A stretch of DNA of 26,001 nt from an uncultured Anaerobutyricum sp. (GTDB lineage: Bacteria > Bacillota > Clostridia > Lachnospirales > Lachnospiraceae), in the NCBI GenBank assembly GCA_934317185.1, contig CAKREJ010000016.1, positions 1 through 26,001 on the forward strand, given 5' to 3'. Positions 1 through 8,434 of the stretch are shown piece by piece. The stretch's first letter is position 1. Every line of letters begins with the position of its first letter. A program made the position numbers and the translations under genes. The notes below the pieces were generated by a model. The model had not been told where the DNA came from. It saw only the letters and a program-made list of their open reading frames with translations, and made no database searches.

Positions 1-96
1 ATAACTTCTTTTATATTCAGTTGAAAATTGGGTTCAAACATAATAACTCAAACGATTGCTTTTTCTTTCTCAAAATCTGTCTATAAAGGAGGATTT

Positions 97-792
97 ATGA
101 AAGGCAAATTATATGGTATCGGAGTTGGCCCTGGTGATCCGGAGCTTTTAACTCTGAAGGCAAAAAGATTAATTGAAGAATGTGACATCGTGGCAGTGCC
201 GGTGAAAAAGGAAGGCGAGGATAGTGTCGCTTTAAATATCGCAAAAGGTGCGGTGGATATTCCGGAAGGAAAGATTCAGGAAATCGTTTTTACGATGGCA
301 AAAGATAAGGCAAAACGTGAAGCCTGCCGTCAGGCAGCAGCAGAAGAAATTATGAAACTTCTTGATGAAGGAAAGTCTATTGCGATGCTTGCACTTGGTG
401 ATATTGGAATTTACAGTACCTATGCGTATGTGCACAAACGTCTTTTGAAAGCGGGATATGATGTGGAGATGGTTTCCGGTATTCCTTCTTTTTGTGCGGG
501 TGCAAGCAAGGCCGGTATTTCTATCGTGGAAGGAAATGAAGGCTTTGGTGTGATTCCATCATTGAAGGGGATTGATCAGGTAGAGAAGACACTTGGCGTA
601 TTCGACAATCTGGTTATCATGAAAGTCGGAAGTCATGTAAAAGAAGTTTATGACCTGCTGGTGGAAAGAGGCATGGAGAATAATGCGATAATTATCAGTA
701 ATGTTGGAATGGAAGGCGAGTATGTTGGTCCGCTGATTCCTGATCGTGAATACGGATATTTTACAACAATGATTATTAAGAGTGAGATGTAG
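97..792 (+). CDS. cobI: Precorrin-2 / cobalt-factor II C20-methyltransferase
   Basis: This cytosolic enzyme uses S-adenosylmethionine to methylate C20 of precorrin-2 or its cobalt form, an early corrin-ring step (CobI/CbiL family). The 231-residue product has the family's usual length. It opens with the tetrapyrrole-methylase glycine loop GVGPGDPELLTLKA (residues 9-22), followed by LGDIGIYSTY (100-109) and SGIPSFCAGAS (127-137), both in the places expected for CbiL. The second motif usually reads LGDP; here the proline is isoleucine, which I take as natural variation. I chose the ATG at 97 because an AAAGGAGG site sits just upstream (86-93) and the family starts there; an upstream in-frame codon at 28 would add 23 residues unlike the family. 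It is the first visible gene of the B12 operon, and more genes probably lie upstream of the window. Confidence 0.93.
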   Translation: MKGKLYGIGVGPGDPELLTLKAKRLIEECDIVAVPVKKEGEDSVALNIAKGAVDIPEGKIQEIVFTMAKDKAKREACRQAAAEEIMKLLDEGKSIAMLALGDIGIYSTYAYVHKRLLKAGYDVEMVSGIPSFCAGASKAGISIVEGNEGFGVIPSLKGIDQVEKTLGVFDNLVIMKVGSHVKEVYDLLVERGMENNAIIISNVGMEGEYVGPLIPDREYGYFTTMIIKSEM

Positions 793-843
793 TTCACTGT
801 AGTTTTGGTTTGAGAGATCTGCTGAAAGCGAAAGGATTTATTT

Positions 844-1554
844 ATGGAGTATGATGTTTTGGTCATTGCCGGGACAACAGAATCAAGACAAGTGATTGAA
901 AAGCTGCTTGGGGAGAATCCAAAGGAGAGGATTCTTGCCAGTGTAGCCACAGAGCTTGGAAAAGAGATGCTTCTGGAATACGGAATTGATATTCATGTGG
1001 GAAGACTTGACTACGATGGTTTCCTTACACTTTTTAAGGAAAATCCCTGTGGAAAGATTATGGATGCTTCACATCCATTTGCCAGAATTGTTTCGGAGAC
1101 AGTAAAGAAGGCAGCACAGACAGCCGGCATTTCGTATGAACGATATGAGAGAAGAAATCTTCAGTATAGTTATGAAGGAATTGTTCATGTAAAAGATGTG
1201 CAGGAAGCAATTTCGCTTTTAAATGAATTAGAAGGCAATATTTTTCTTACAACGGGAGTAAATACAGCGGCAGCATATATGGCTGGAGTAAGAGATGGTG
1301 CAGAGCGTCTTTATATTCGTGTGCTTGATAATATTTCTTCTTTAGAAGGATGTGCGAAAGCCGGATATCAAAAGGATCACGTTTTTGGAAAAATGCCGCC
1401 GTTCACTGTTGAGGATAATGTGAAGCTTATCAAAGAAACAAAAGCAGAAGTTCTTGTTTCAAAGGATAGCGGTAAGACCGGTGGAGTTGATATAAAAGTA
1501 GAAGCCTGTCGACAGACCGGAATAAAGATGATTCTTATTGATCGTCCCAGGTAA
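844..1554 (+). CDS. cbiJ: Precorrin-6A (cobalt-precorrin-6A) reductase
   Basis: This is a CobK/CbiJ-type reductase, which uses NAD(P)H to reduce precorrin-6A or cobalt-precorrin-6A to 6B. The 236-residue protein begins with a nucleotide-binding turn, VIAGTTESR (7-15). It carries DASHPFA (74-80), a hallmark of the family, and ends with SKDSGKTGG (206-214), the conserved C-terminal loop. An AAAGGA site at 831-836 lies 7 bases before the ATG. It follows cobI after 51 bases with no terminator between, so the two are probably cotranscribed. Whether the substrate carries cobalt cannot be read from the sequence; the anaerobic-style neighbours (cbiA, cbiB, cbiP) favour the cobalt-early route. Confidence 0.92.
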   Translation: MEYDVLVIAGTTESRQVIEKLLGENPKERILASVATELGKEMLLEYGIDIHVGRLDYDGFLTLFKENPCGKIMDASHPFARIVSETVKKAAQTAGISYERYERRNLQYSYEGIVHVKDVQEAISLLNELEGNIFLTTGVNTAAAYMAGVRDGAERLYIRVLDNISSLEGCAKAGYQKDHVFGKMPPFTVEDNVKLIKETKAEVLVSKDSGKTGGVDIKVEACRQTGIKMILIDRPR

Positions 1555-1572
1555 TATGGAGGTATATGATAT

Positions 1573-2943
1573 ATGGAAAATGTAAAGCGGATGCCGAGGG
1601 TATTGCTGGCCGGTGCAAACAGCGGATGCGGTAAGACGAGTATTACCTGTGGTGTTTTGAAGGCCCTTGTGAACAGAGGACTTCATATTCAATCTTATAA
1701 ATGTGGACCGGATTACATAGATCCTATGTTACATAGCCATATTACCGGAAGAGATTGTCGCAATCTTGATCCTTTTTTCTCTACAGGACAAGATTTGCGT
1801 TATCTTGTGGGAAAGGATAGTCAGGATGTGGATTTTTCTGTGGCAGAAGGTGTCATGGGATATTACGACGGGGTTGGTATCAGTTGTGAAAAAAGTACAT
1901 GGACTGTTTCAAAGGAGACGGGAACTCCGACGATATTAATATTTAATGTAAAAGGAATGTCACACACGATGATTCCACTGATAAAAGGAATGATAGAATA
2001 CCAGGAAAATCCGGTTGCCGGAGTAATCTTAAATCGATGTAACAAAGGAATGTATCAGTTGATGAAGCCGGAGATTGAAGAAAAACTTGGTATTTCTGTA
2101 GTAGGATATTTTCCTCAAAAAGAAGGAATCTACATAGGAAGCAGACATTTGGGTTTGATGACCGCAGCAGAGATTGATAACCTTGATGAGATTTTAAATC
2201 TTCTTGGGGAAACGGCAGAAGAATGTATAGATATTGATTTACTTTTGAAAATCGGACAAAGAGCAGAGAAGCTTCCTAAAGTAAAGAAGCCGGAGGTTCC
2301 GAAGAAGAAACGGGCAAGAATTGCTGTGGCGTGGGATAAAGCTTTTTGTTTTTATTATAAAGAAAATCTGGAAATTTTAGAGCAGCTTGGGGCAGAACTT
2401 TGTTATTTCAGTCCTGTGAACGATGCACAGCTTCCGGAAAATACAGATGGGATATATCTTGGAGGAGGATATCCGGAAACTTATCGAAAAGAGCTGGCAG
2501 ATAATGTTTCTATGAAGCAATCGATCTGCGAGGCAGTAGAGTCCGGTAAGCCGATGATTGCAGAGTGTGGTGGCTTTATGTATGTTTGTGATCATTTGGT
2601 AGAGACAGATGACAGCCTGGAGGAAATGCTCGGACTGATCCATACAGATGTGCGTATGACAAAGCGTCTGTCTATGCAGTTTGGTTATGTGACGATGACT
2701 GCACTTTATGACACTGTATTTTTTAAAAAAGACACAAAGATTCGTGCACATGAGTTCCATTATTCAAAGGCAGATAAAAGGGGAGATTCCTGTGAGATTA
2801 CGAAGTATTCCGGTAAATCCTGGAACGGTCTTTACGTGAAAGATAAAATTATGGCAGGATATCCACATTTTTATTTCCATAATTGCAGAGAAGTTGCCAG
2901 ACATTTCGTAGATATGGCAGAAGAAGCAGCAAAGAAAAATTAG
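1573..2943 (+). CDS. cbiA: Cobyrinate a,c-diamide synthase
   Basis: CbiA is an ATP- and glutamine-dependent amidase that converts the a and c carboxylates of cobyrinate to amides. The 456-residue product has the two expected parts. The N-terminal dethiobiotin-synthetase-like domain has a P-loop, GANSGCGKTS (14-23), plus KCGPDYIDP (43-51) and DCRNLDPFF (61-69). The C-terminal class I glutamine amidotransferase domain has the nucleophile Cys332 in AECGGFMY and the LGGGYPE loop at 296-302. A GGAGG site (1558-1562) lies 10 bases before the ATG. It starts 18 bases after cbiJ, in the same operon. All key residues are present, so it should be active. Confidence 0.95.
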   Translation: MENVKRMPRVLLAGANSGCGKTSITCGVLKALVNRGLHIQSYKCGPDYIDPMLHSHITGRDCRNLDPFFSTGQDLRYLVGKDSQDVDFSVAEGVMGYYDGVGISCEKSTWTVSKETGTPTILIFNVKGMSHTMIPLIKGMIEYQENPVAGVILNRCNKGMYQLMKPEIEEKLGISVVGYFPQKEGIYIGSRHLGLMTAAEIDNLDEILNLLGETAEECIDIDLLLKIGQRAEKLPKVKKPEVPKKKRARIAVAWDKAFCFYYKENLEILEQLGAELCYFSPVNDAQLPENTDGIYLGGGYPETYRKELADNVSMKQSICEAVESGKPMIAECGGFMYVCDHLVETDDSLEEMLGLIHTDVRMTKRLSMQFGYVTMTALYDTVFFKKDTKIRAHEFHYSKADKRGDSCEITKYSGKSWNGLYVKDKIMAGYPHFYFHNCREVARHFVDMAEEAAKKN

Positions 2944-2964
2944 GCATAAAGGGAGAGACAAGTA

Positions 2965-3981
2965 ATGAAACTGGTTTGTGCGATGCTGATTGGATTTGTA
3001 CTGGATTTAATTTTGGGAGATCCTCACGGATTGGTTCATCCTGTACAGATTATCGGGTGGTTTATCGATAAATTAAAAAAAGGAATGCAGCATCTGATTT
3101 ATGGCTGCAGTTATGAGGAAGTTAAGGAAAAAGGAATAGAAAGAAAAGCGGGAATGGAAAAAACAGCCGGATTTTTTCTGATGCTGTTTATTGTAATAGG
3201 AACTTATGCTGTTATTTACGGTATTTTGTATGTGGCAGGAATGATTCATCCACTGCTTCGTTTCTGTTTGGAAACATTTTTTATTTATCAGATTCTTGCG
3301 ACAAAAAGCCTGAAAAAGGAATCTATGAAAGTATATAAAAAGTTAAAAGAAGGGGACCTGATCGGTGCAAGAAAGGAAGTATCCTATCTGGTAGGGCGTG
3401 ATACAGAGAATCTTGATGAGAGTGAAGTAGCAAAAGCAGATGTAGAGACGATTGCCGAAAATACGGCAGATGGAGTCATTGCTCCGATGCTGTTTATCGC
3501 ACTTGGAGGAGCACCGCTTGGCTTTGCGTACAAGGCAGTAAATACGCTTGATTCTATGGTCGCCTATAAAAATGAAGAACTGATACATATCGGTTTTTTT
3601 TCTGCGAAAATGGATGACATCTGTAATTTTATCCCGGCAAGATTTGCGGCAGTGATGATGATGCTCGCAGCATTTTTCCTGCATTTTGATTTTAAAGGGG
3701 CAGTAAGAATTTTTAAGAGGGATCGTTTCGCACATTTAAGTCCGAACAGTGCACAGACAGAAGCAGTGGCAGCAGGGGCATTACAGATTCAGCTTGGAGG
3801 AACACATAATTACTTTGGAAAAGCAGTAGTGAAACCGACGATCGGTGATGCTATCCGTCCGGTAGAGTATGAAGATATAAAAAGAACAAATCAGTTGTTG
3901 TATATCAGTGCATTTTTATCAATGGCAGTTTGTGCGTTGATTACTTTTTTACTTTATGTGCAGCTATTTAAGATTATGTAA
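2965..3981 (+). CDS. cbiB: Adenosylcobinamide-phosphate synthase, membrane protein
   Basis: CbiB joins adenosylcobyric acid to aminopropanol or its O-phosphate at the inner membrane, giving adenosylcobinamide (phosphate). The 338-residue protein starts with the family signature LDLILGDP (13-20) and HPVQIIG (25-31). It carries the conserved core ENTADGVIAP (165-174) and AYKAVNTLDSMVAYKNE (188-204). Hydrophobic stretches at about 68-92, 96-112, 170-185, 226-240 and 312-334 fit a multi-pass membrane enzyme. A lysine/glutamate-rich stretch around 38-66 makes it slightly longer than I expect for the family. The ribosome site (GGGAGA, 2951-2956) is modest. It begins 21 bases after cbiA. Its partner substrate is made by the next gene, cobD. 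Confidence 0.94.
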   Translation: MKLVCAMLIGFVLDLILGDPHGLVHPVQIIGWFIDKLKKGMQHLIYGCSYEEVKEKGIERKAGMEKTAGFFLMLFIVIGTYAVIYGILYVAGMIHPLLRFCLETFFIYQILATKSLKKESMKVYKKLKEGDLIGARKEVSYLVGRDTENLDESEVAKADVETIAENTADGVIAPMLFIALGGAPLGFAYKAVNTLDSMVAYKNEELIHIGFFSAKMDDICNFIPARFAAVMMMLAAFFLHFDFKGAVRIFKRDRFAHLSPNSAQTEAVAAGALQIQLGGTHNYFGKAVVKPTIGDAIRPVEYEDIKRTNQLLYISAFLSMAVCALITFLLYVQLFKIM

Positions 3982-4003
3982 TACGTTGTATGACACACAG
4001 TTT

Positions 4004-4035
4004 ACAGCAAGAATGCGTAAGTATTCCTGAATACT
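4004..4035 (+). other. Small inverted repeat in the cbiB-cobD gap
   Basis: The 132-base gap between cbiB and cobD is the largest inside the B12 cluster. It holds a short dyad, AGTATT-cctg-AATACT, flanked by two GCGTAA copies. The stem is only 6 bp and has no T-run, so it is not a convincing terminator. I see no clear promoter or cobalamin-riboswitch features in the gap. It may be a weak RNA hairpin within the operon or chance. Confidence 0.3.
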
Positions 4036-4113
4036 GCGTAATTTATATGCAAATTCTATGACAATCCAGTATGCGATGGATAACCAATGATTTAGAAAAT
4101 TGAGGCTAAAGTT

Positions 4114-5187
4114 ATGAAGAAGATTTCACATGGGGGAAACATTTACAAAAAGGCGAAGGAAATGGGAATCCGGGAGGAAGATATTCTGGATTTCTCTGCC
4201 AATATCAGTCCACTTGGATTGCCGGAGCATATACGACAGGCAATGATAGAGGCGATTGCCGGAACGATAAATTATCCTGATCCGGATTGTAGTCGTTTAA
4301 AAGAAGCAATCAGCAGAGAAGATGCAGTTCCTGAGACAAAGATTGCCTGTGGTAACGGAGGGGCAGATCTTTTGTACCGTCTGGCATTTGGTTTACAGCC
4401 AAAGAAAGTATTACTTCCGGCACCGGCATTTGTAGAATATGAGGAAGCACTGTCGGCGGCAGGTGCACAGATAGACTATTATCGGATGGCAGAGGATTTC
4501 ATTATTAAAGAAGATATTTTAGAGCAGATTACAGAAGATATCGATTTTGTTGTTATTTGCAATCCGAATAATCCGACAGGTATTCTCACAGAAAGAGAAT
4601 TGATTTTGCGAATTCTTGAGAGGGCAGAAGCAACCAAGACATTTGTGATGGTAGATGAATGTTTCCTGGAAATCTGTAATAACGAAAAAGAATATACGGT
4701 GAAGCCTTTTATAGAAAAATATGAAAATCTTATTATTTTAAAATCATTTACAAAGCTGTATGCGATTCCGGGAGTTCGTCTTGGATATATTCTTGCAGGA
4801 AGCGAGAAGGTAATTGAGAGAGTAAACCATGCCGGACAGGCATGGTCGGTAAGCCATATCGCACAGTGTGCGGGTGTGGCGGCTCTTTCTGACAGTGTTT
4901 ATAAAGAAAAGGTTATTAAAACAGTAGCACAAGAGCTGGCTTATATGAAGAAGGAATTTTTTAAGCTGCCGGTTCTTTTGTATGATGGAGCAGCGAATTA
5001 TCTGTTTTTCCGCACTCCGGAAATTACAGATTTAGATAGACGGTTAGAAGGTCACGGAATAATGATCCGAAATTGCAGTAACTATGTAAATCTTGGAAGC
5101 GATTACTGGCGGGTAGCCGTGAAGTCGCATGAAGAGAATAAAAAACTTATAAAAGCATTACGGATGATTTTGAAAGGAGAAGAATAA
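4114..5187 (+). CDS. cobD: L-threonine-O-3-phosphate decarboxylase
   Basis: This is a PLP-dependent enzyme of the aminotransferase fold that decarboxylates L-threonine 3-phosphate to (R)-1-amino-2-propanol O-phosphate, the linker used by CbiB. The 357-residue product begins HGGNIY (6-11) and DFSANISPLG (26-35), typical of CobD rather than of histidinol-phosphate aminotransferase, its closest look-alike. CNPNNPTG (149-156), Asp181 and SFTKLYAIPGVRLGY (211-225), with the PLP Lys214, mark the active site. TGAGG (4101-4105) lies 8 bases before the ATG. The stop codon overlaps the next gene's ATG (TAATG, 5185-5189), suggesting coupled translation with the cbiP fusion. Placement next to cbiB supports the CobD call. 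Confidence 0.92.
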   Translation: MKKISHGGNIYKKAKEMGIREEDILDFSANISPLGLPEHIRQAMIEAIAGTINYPDPDCSRLKEAISREDAVPETKIACGNGGADLLYRLAFGLQPKKVLLPAPAFVEYEEALSAAGAQIDYYRMAEDFIIKEDILEQITEDIDFVVICNPNNPTGILTERELILRILERAEATKTFVMVDECFLEICNNEKEYTVKPFIEKYENLIILKSFTKLYAIPGVRLGYILAGSEKVIERVNHAGQAWSVSHIAQCAGVAALSDSVYKEKVIKTVAQELAYMKKEFFKLPVLLYDGAANYLFFRTPEITDLDRRLEGHGIMIRNCSNYVNLGSDYWRVAVKSHEENKKLIKALRMILKGEE

Positions 5188-7232
5188 TGGCAAAAGCAAT
5201 TATGATACAGGGAACGATGTCAAACTCAGGCAAAACCTTTGTTACAGCAGGACTTTGCAGAGTATTTAAACAGGATGGATATAAAGTAGCTCCTTTTAAG
5301 TCACAGAATATGGCACTGAATTCTTATATTACAAAAGAAGGATTGGAAATTGGCCGTGCACAGGCAATGCAGGCAGAGGCAGCTATGATAGAACCGACAC
5401 ACTGGATGAATCCGATTTTGTTAAAGCCAACGAGCAGCATGGGTTCTCAGGTTATTGTAAACGGAGAAGTTTATGATAATTTAAGTGCACAGGATTACTA
5501 TAAAATGAAAGACAATCTTGCACCGGAAGTCATGAAGGCATTTCGTCATCTTTCTGAAGAAAATGATATTATTGTAATTGAAGGTGCCGGTTCTCCAGCA
5601 GAAATCAATCTTGCAGAAAATGACATCGTAAATATGGGAATGGCAAAAATGGCAGATGCACCAGTTATCCTTGTGGCAGATATTGACAGAGGAGGCGTGT
5701 TTGCTTCTGCTTATGGAACAATCAAGCTTCTCCCTGTGGACGAACAGGATCGTTTTTGTGGAATTGTCATCAATAAATTCAGGGGAGATGTGGATATCTT
5801 AAAACCGGGACTGGCTATGTTAGAAGAATTAACAGGCAAACCGGTGCTTGGTGTAGTTCCAATGGAAAAAATCGATGTGGATGATGAGGACAGTCTTTCT
5901 GACCGTCTGAATCAGAAAACAATTACAGAAGGAATTGATGTAGCAGTCATCCGCCTTCCACATATATCTAACTTTACCGATTTCAGCGTCTTTGAATTGA
6001 TTGATGGAGTATCTCTTCGTTATGTTACCGATAAAAAGGAACTTGGAGATCCGGATCTGATTCTTCTTCCGGGAACAAAAAATACGATGGGTGATATGGA
6101 ATGGCTCATTGAAAGCGGTCTGGAAGGAGCGATTATCCGTGCAGCAAGAACAACGAGAGTTATCGGAATCTGTGGCGGTTTCCAGCTTCTTGGAAAGGAA
6201 ATGTATGATCCGGATGGAGTAGAGCATGGCGGTACAATGCGTGGACTTGGACTTCTTGATACAAAGACAGTATTTAAAGAAGCAAAAACAAGAACCAGAA
6301 TTCATGGACATATTGCAGAAGAACATAATATTTACGGACTCAAAGAGCTTTCGGTAGAAGGCTATGAGATTCATATGGGTGTGACAGAGAATCTCGGAGA
6401 GGCGATTCCTATGATTACACTCGAAGACGGAAGAACCGATGCATATATGACAAAGAATGGACGTATCTGGGGAAGTTATCTACACGGAATCTTTGATAAT
6501 GAAGATCTCGTATTTGCCCTCGTACAGGATATTATGAAAGAAAAGGGAATTAATCCGGCTGAAAATCATCTTAGTATAGCGGAATATAAAGAAATACAGT
6601 ATAATAAGCTCGCAGATTTAATTCGAAACAGTCTGGATATGGATGCAGTTTATAAGGCATTATTTGGAGAAAAAGAAGAAGTACGCTGCGGGGGTAAAAA
6701 AGATGACACTTCCGGAAGAGGACTGGTACACATTTATTGTGGAGATGGAAAAGGAAAGACAACAACGAGTGTTGGTTTGACTGTTCGTGCGGCAGGAAGC
6801 GGCAAAAAGGTTCTGTTTTATCAGTTCCTGAAAAATAATAGTTCCAGTGAAAGAAGTGTTCTTGAAAAACAGCCGGGAATCACTGTGGTTTCAGGAAAAC
6901 AATTGCAGAAGTTTACTTTCCGGATGAATGAGGAAGAACTGAACAAGCTTCGCAATTACAATAATGAAATGTTAGATAAGCTTTTTGAGATGGCAAAAGA
7001 TTACGATATGCTGGTTCTTGATGAGAGCGTGTATTCTATCGACAAAAATCTTTTAGATGAAAATAAACTGATTGAACATCTTGAGAAGAAACCATTTGCA
7101 TTAGAGGTTGTTCTTAGTGGAAGAAATCCTTCTGAAGCATTAAAAGATCATGCAGATTATGTGTCCGAAATCCGAAAGGTAAAGCATCCATTTGATCAGG
7201 GCATAAGTTCTCGTATAGGAATTGAGATGTAG
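5187..7232 (+). CDS. cbiP: Cobyric acid synthase fused to corrinoid adenosyltransferase (CbiP-CobA)
   Basis: This 681-residue protein joins two B12 enzymes. Residues 1 to about 490 are CbiP/CobQ, which uses ATP and glutamine to amidate positions b, d, e and g of adenosylcobyrinate a,c-diamide. Visible are GTMSNSGKT (9-17), a class I amidotransferase nucleophile Cys329 in GICGGFQLLG, and catalytic His433 in GSYLHGIF. After a charged linker (about 494-509) comes a complete CobA/BtuR-type adenosyltransferase (about 511-681). It has the P-loop CGDGKGKTTT (518-527), RAAGSGKKVLFYQFLK (534-549), an LDES motif, and the family's C-terminal KHPFDQG...GIE end. This half would adenosylate cobalt to make the CbiP substrate. 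The frame is continuous with no internal start needed. The gene overlaps cobD by one base. Confidence 0.93.
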   Translation: MAKAIMIQGTMSNSGKTFVTAGLCRVFKQDGYKVAPFKSQNMALNSYITKEGLEIGRAQAMQAEAAMIEPTHWMNPILLKPTSSMGSQVIVNGEVYDNLSAQDYYKMKDNLAPEVMKAFRHLSEENDIIVIEGAGSPAEINLAENDIVNMGMAKMADAPVILVADIDRGGVFASAYGTIKLLPVDEQDRFCGIVINKFRGDVDILKPGLAMLEELTGKPVLGVVPMEKIDVDDEDSLSDRLNQKTITEGIDVAVIRLPHISNFTDFSVFELIDGVSLRYVTDKKELGDPDLILLPGTKNTMGDMEWLIESGLEGAIIRAARTTRVIGICGGFQLLGKEMYDPDGVEHGGTMRGLGLLDTKTVFKEAKTRTRIHGHIAEEHNIYGLKELSVEGYEIHMGVTENLGEAIPMITLEDGRTDAYMTKNGRIWGSYLHGIFDNEDLVFALVQDIMKEKGINPAENHLSIAEYKEIQYNKLADLIRNSLDMDAVYKALFGEKEEVRCGGKKDDTSGRGLVHIYCGDGKGKTTTSVGLTVRAAGSGKKVLFYQFLKNNSSSERSVLEKQPGITVVSGKQLQKFTFRMNEEELNKLRNYNNEMLDKLFEMAKDYDMLVLDESVYSIDKNLLDENKLIEHLEKKPFALEVVLSGRNPSEALKDHADYVSEIRKVKHPFDQGISSRIGIEM

Positions 7233-7234
7233 AG

Positions 7235-7915
7235 ATGATATATTTTCCGGTATTTACACAAATTGAAGGAAAGAGATGTCTTATTGCAGGCGGTGGGAAA
7301 GTGGCACTAAGAAAGGTGCGTACACTGCTTTTATATGGAGCAGATGTCATCGTAATAGCAAAAAAAGTCTGTGATGAAATAAAGGAACTCCTTCCCGAAA
7401 AAAATATTTTTGAAGAGGTTTCTGATTTAAACCTTTCAGAACATTTACAGAAAGATTTTATAAAAAACGCCGAGAGTAGTTTTTTAGAAGAGGAAATTCA
7501 AAAGGCATTTCTTGTTGTGGCAGCGACAAGCAGTCGTGAGGAGAATCATCGTGTTGCCAAGCTTTGCCATGCACATCATATTCTTGTAAATGTAGCAGAT
7601 TCTGAAGAGGAGTCCAGTTTTATTTTTCCGGCCGTTGTACGAAAGGGGAATATCAGTATTGGTATTAACAGTGGGACAGGAAGTCCGGCTGTATCCAAAC
7701 AGATTCGTCGGCAGATAGAGAAAGCTGTTCCGGATTATTATGCAGATATTGCCATTTTTATGGGGGAACTCCGCCAGTATGTAAAGGCGAATTTTAAGGA
7801 AGAGGCAATGCGGAGATATATTTTGAAAACTGCCGCAGCAAGAGCCTTTTCTAAAGAGAGAGTTCTTACTGAAAATGAAATAAAAGAAATAATAAGGCAG
7901 GGACAAAATGATTGA
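7235..7915 (+). CDS. Precorrin-2 dehydrogenase / sirohydrochlorin ferrochelatase-like (Met8/SirC/CysG N-terminal family)
   Basis: The family oxidises precorrin-2 to sirohydrochlorin with NAD+, and some members also insert metal. This fits a B12 or siroheme supply role. The 226-residue product has an NAD-binding loop, LIAGGGKVALRK (16-27), then VAATSSREEN (95-104), VNVADSEEESSFIFPA (119-134) and INSGTGSPAVSKQIR. Asp122 matches the position of the catalytic aspartate known from Met8p and CysG. The size fits stand-alone SirC-type enzymes; there is no fused methyltransferase domain. The ATG follows the cbiP-cobA stop by 2 bases. A purine-rich AGAG precedes it, but no strong ribosome site is visible, so translation is probably coupled. 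Whether it also chelates cobalt or iron is not visible. Confidence 0.87.
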   Translation: MIYFPVFTQIEGKRCLIAGGGKVALRKVRTLLLYGADVIVIAKKVCDEIKELLPEKNIFEEVSDLNLSEHLQKDFIKNAESSFLEEEIQKAFLVVAATSSREENHRVAKLCHAHHILVNVADSEEESSFIFPAVVRKGNISIGINSGTGSPAVSKQIRRQIEKAVPDYYADIAIFMGELRQYVKANFKEEAMRRYILKTAAARAFSKERVLTENEIKEIIRQGQND

Positions 7916-8342
7916 ATTAGTAGAAGACAGATTAGATATAGATACCTATCTTGAACTTCGTCAGTCAGTTAATTTTAGAAAGCTGACACGAGATCAGGCA
8001 AAAAAGGGACTTAGTAATAGTTTGTATACATTGGTTGCATTTAAAGACGGGAAGGCAGTCGGTATGGGACGAATCGTAGGAGATGGAGCTATCATCTGCT
8101 ATGTGCAGGATCTGATCATCCGGCCGGAAGTGCAGGGGGAAGGCATTGGCGGTCTTATTTTAGAAACCTTAAAAAAGTTTGTCATTCAGGAAGGTTATGA
8201 AGGGACAACCATGATGTTTGACCTTATGTGTGCAAAAGGAAGAGAAGAGTTTTATAAAAAGCATGGCTTTATTGCCAGACCGACAAAAGATTTGGGACCC
8301 GGAATGATTCAGTTTATTCAGATTGGTTCCGATGAGCAGTAA
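7908..8342 (+). CDS. GNAT-family N-acetyltransferase
   Basis: This 144-residue protein is a small GNAT acetyltransferase. The acetyl-CoA-binding motif appears as VQGEGIGGLI (75-84), preceded by a beta strand (YVQDLIIRP). The C-terminal part ends in FYKKHGFIARP, the usual closing motif of the fold. Its substrate is unknown and nothing in the protein ties it to tetrapyrroles. It overlaps the 3' end of the precorrin-2 dehydrogenase gene by 8 bases and has an AGGCAGGG site just upstream. It is therefore very likely the last gene of the B12 operon. It could be a passenger or could modify a small molecule or protein; I do not assign a function. Confidence 0.85.
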   Translation: MIELVEDRLDIDTYLELRQSVNFRKLTRDQAKKGLSNSLYTLVAFKDGKAVGMGRIVGDGAIICYVQDLIIRPEVQGEGIGGLILETLKKFVIQEGYEGTTMMFDLMCAKGREEFYKKHGFIARPTKDLGPGMIQFIQIGSDEQ

Positions 8343-8344
8343 AG

Positions 8345-8372
8345 TTGCTTTTCACATCCAATGTGGTAAAAT
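8345..8372 (+). promoter_or_regulatory. Putative sigma-A promoter for hemB
   Basis: TTGCTT (8345-8350) and TAAAAT (8367-8372) are separated by 16 bases. A TG dinucleotide one base before the -10 makes it an extended -10 (TGGTAAAAT). It lies 3 bases after the GNAT gene stop and about 60 bases before the hemB start, so hemB can be expressed apart from the B12 operon. No terminator separates the two, so read-through is also possible. Confidence 0.6.
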
Positions 8373-8434
8373 ATAAACGTTAGAGTTGTAATTTTTATAG
8401 TTATAATTGATATCAGAGTTAGGAGAGTTGTATT

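Noticed and set aside
1..96. Cobalamin riboswitch before cobI
   Set aside because: The visible 96 bases lack the conserved B12-box and are too short for a full riboswitch.
5829..6374. Open frame of 181 codons on the - strand inside cbiP-cobA
   Set aside because: It lies fully within a strongly supported gene, its product is Cys/Phe/Ser-rich without a known pattern, and no ribosome site fits. It is an antisense shadow.
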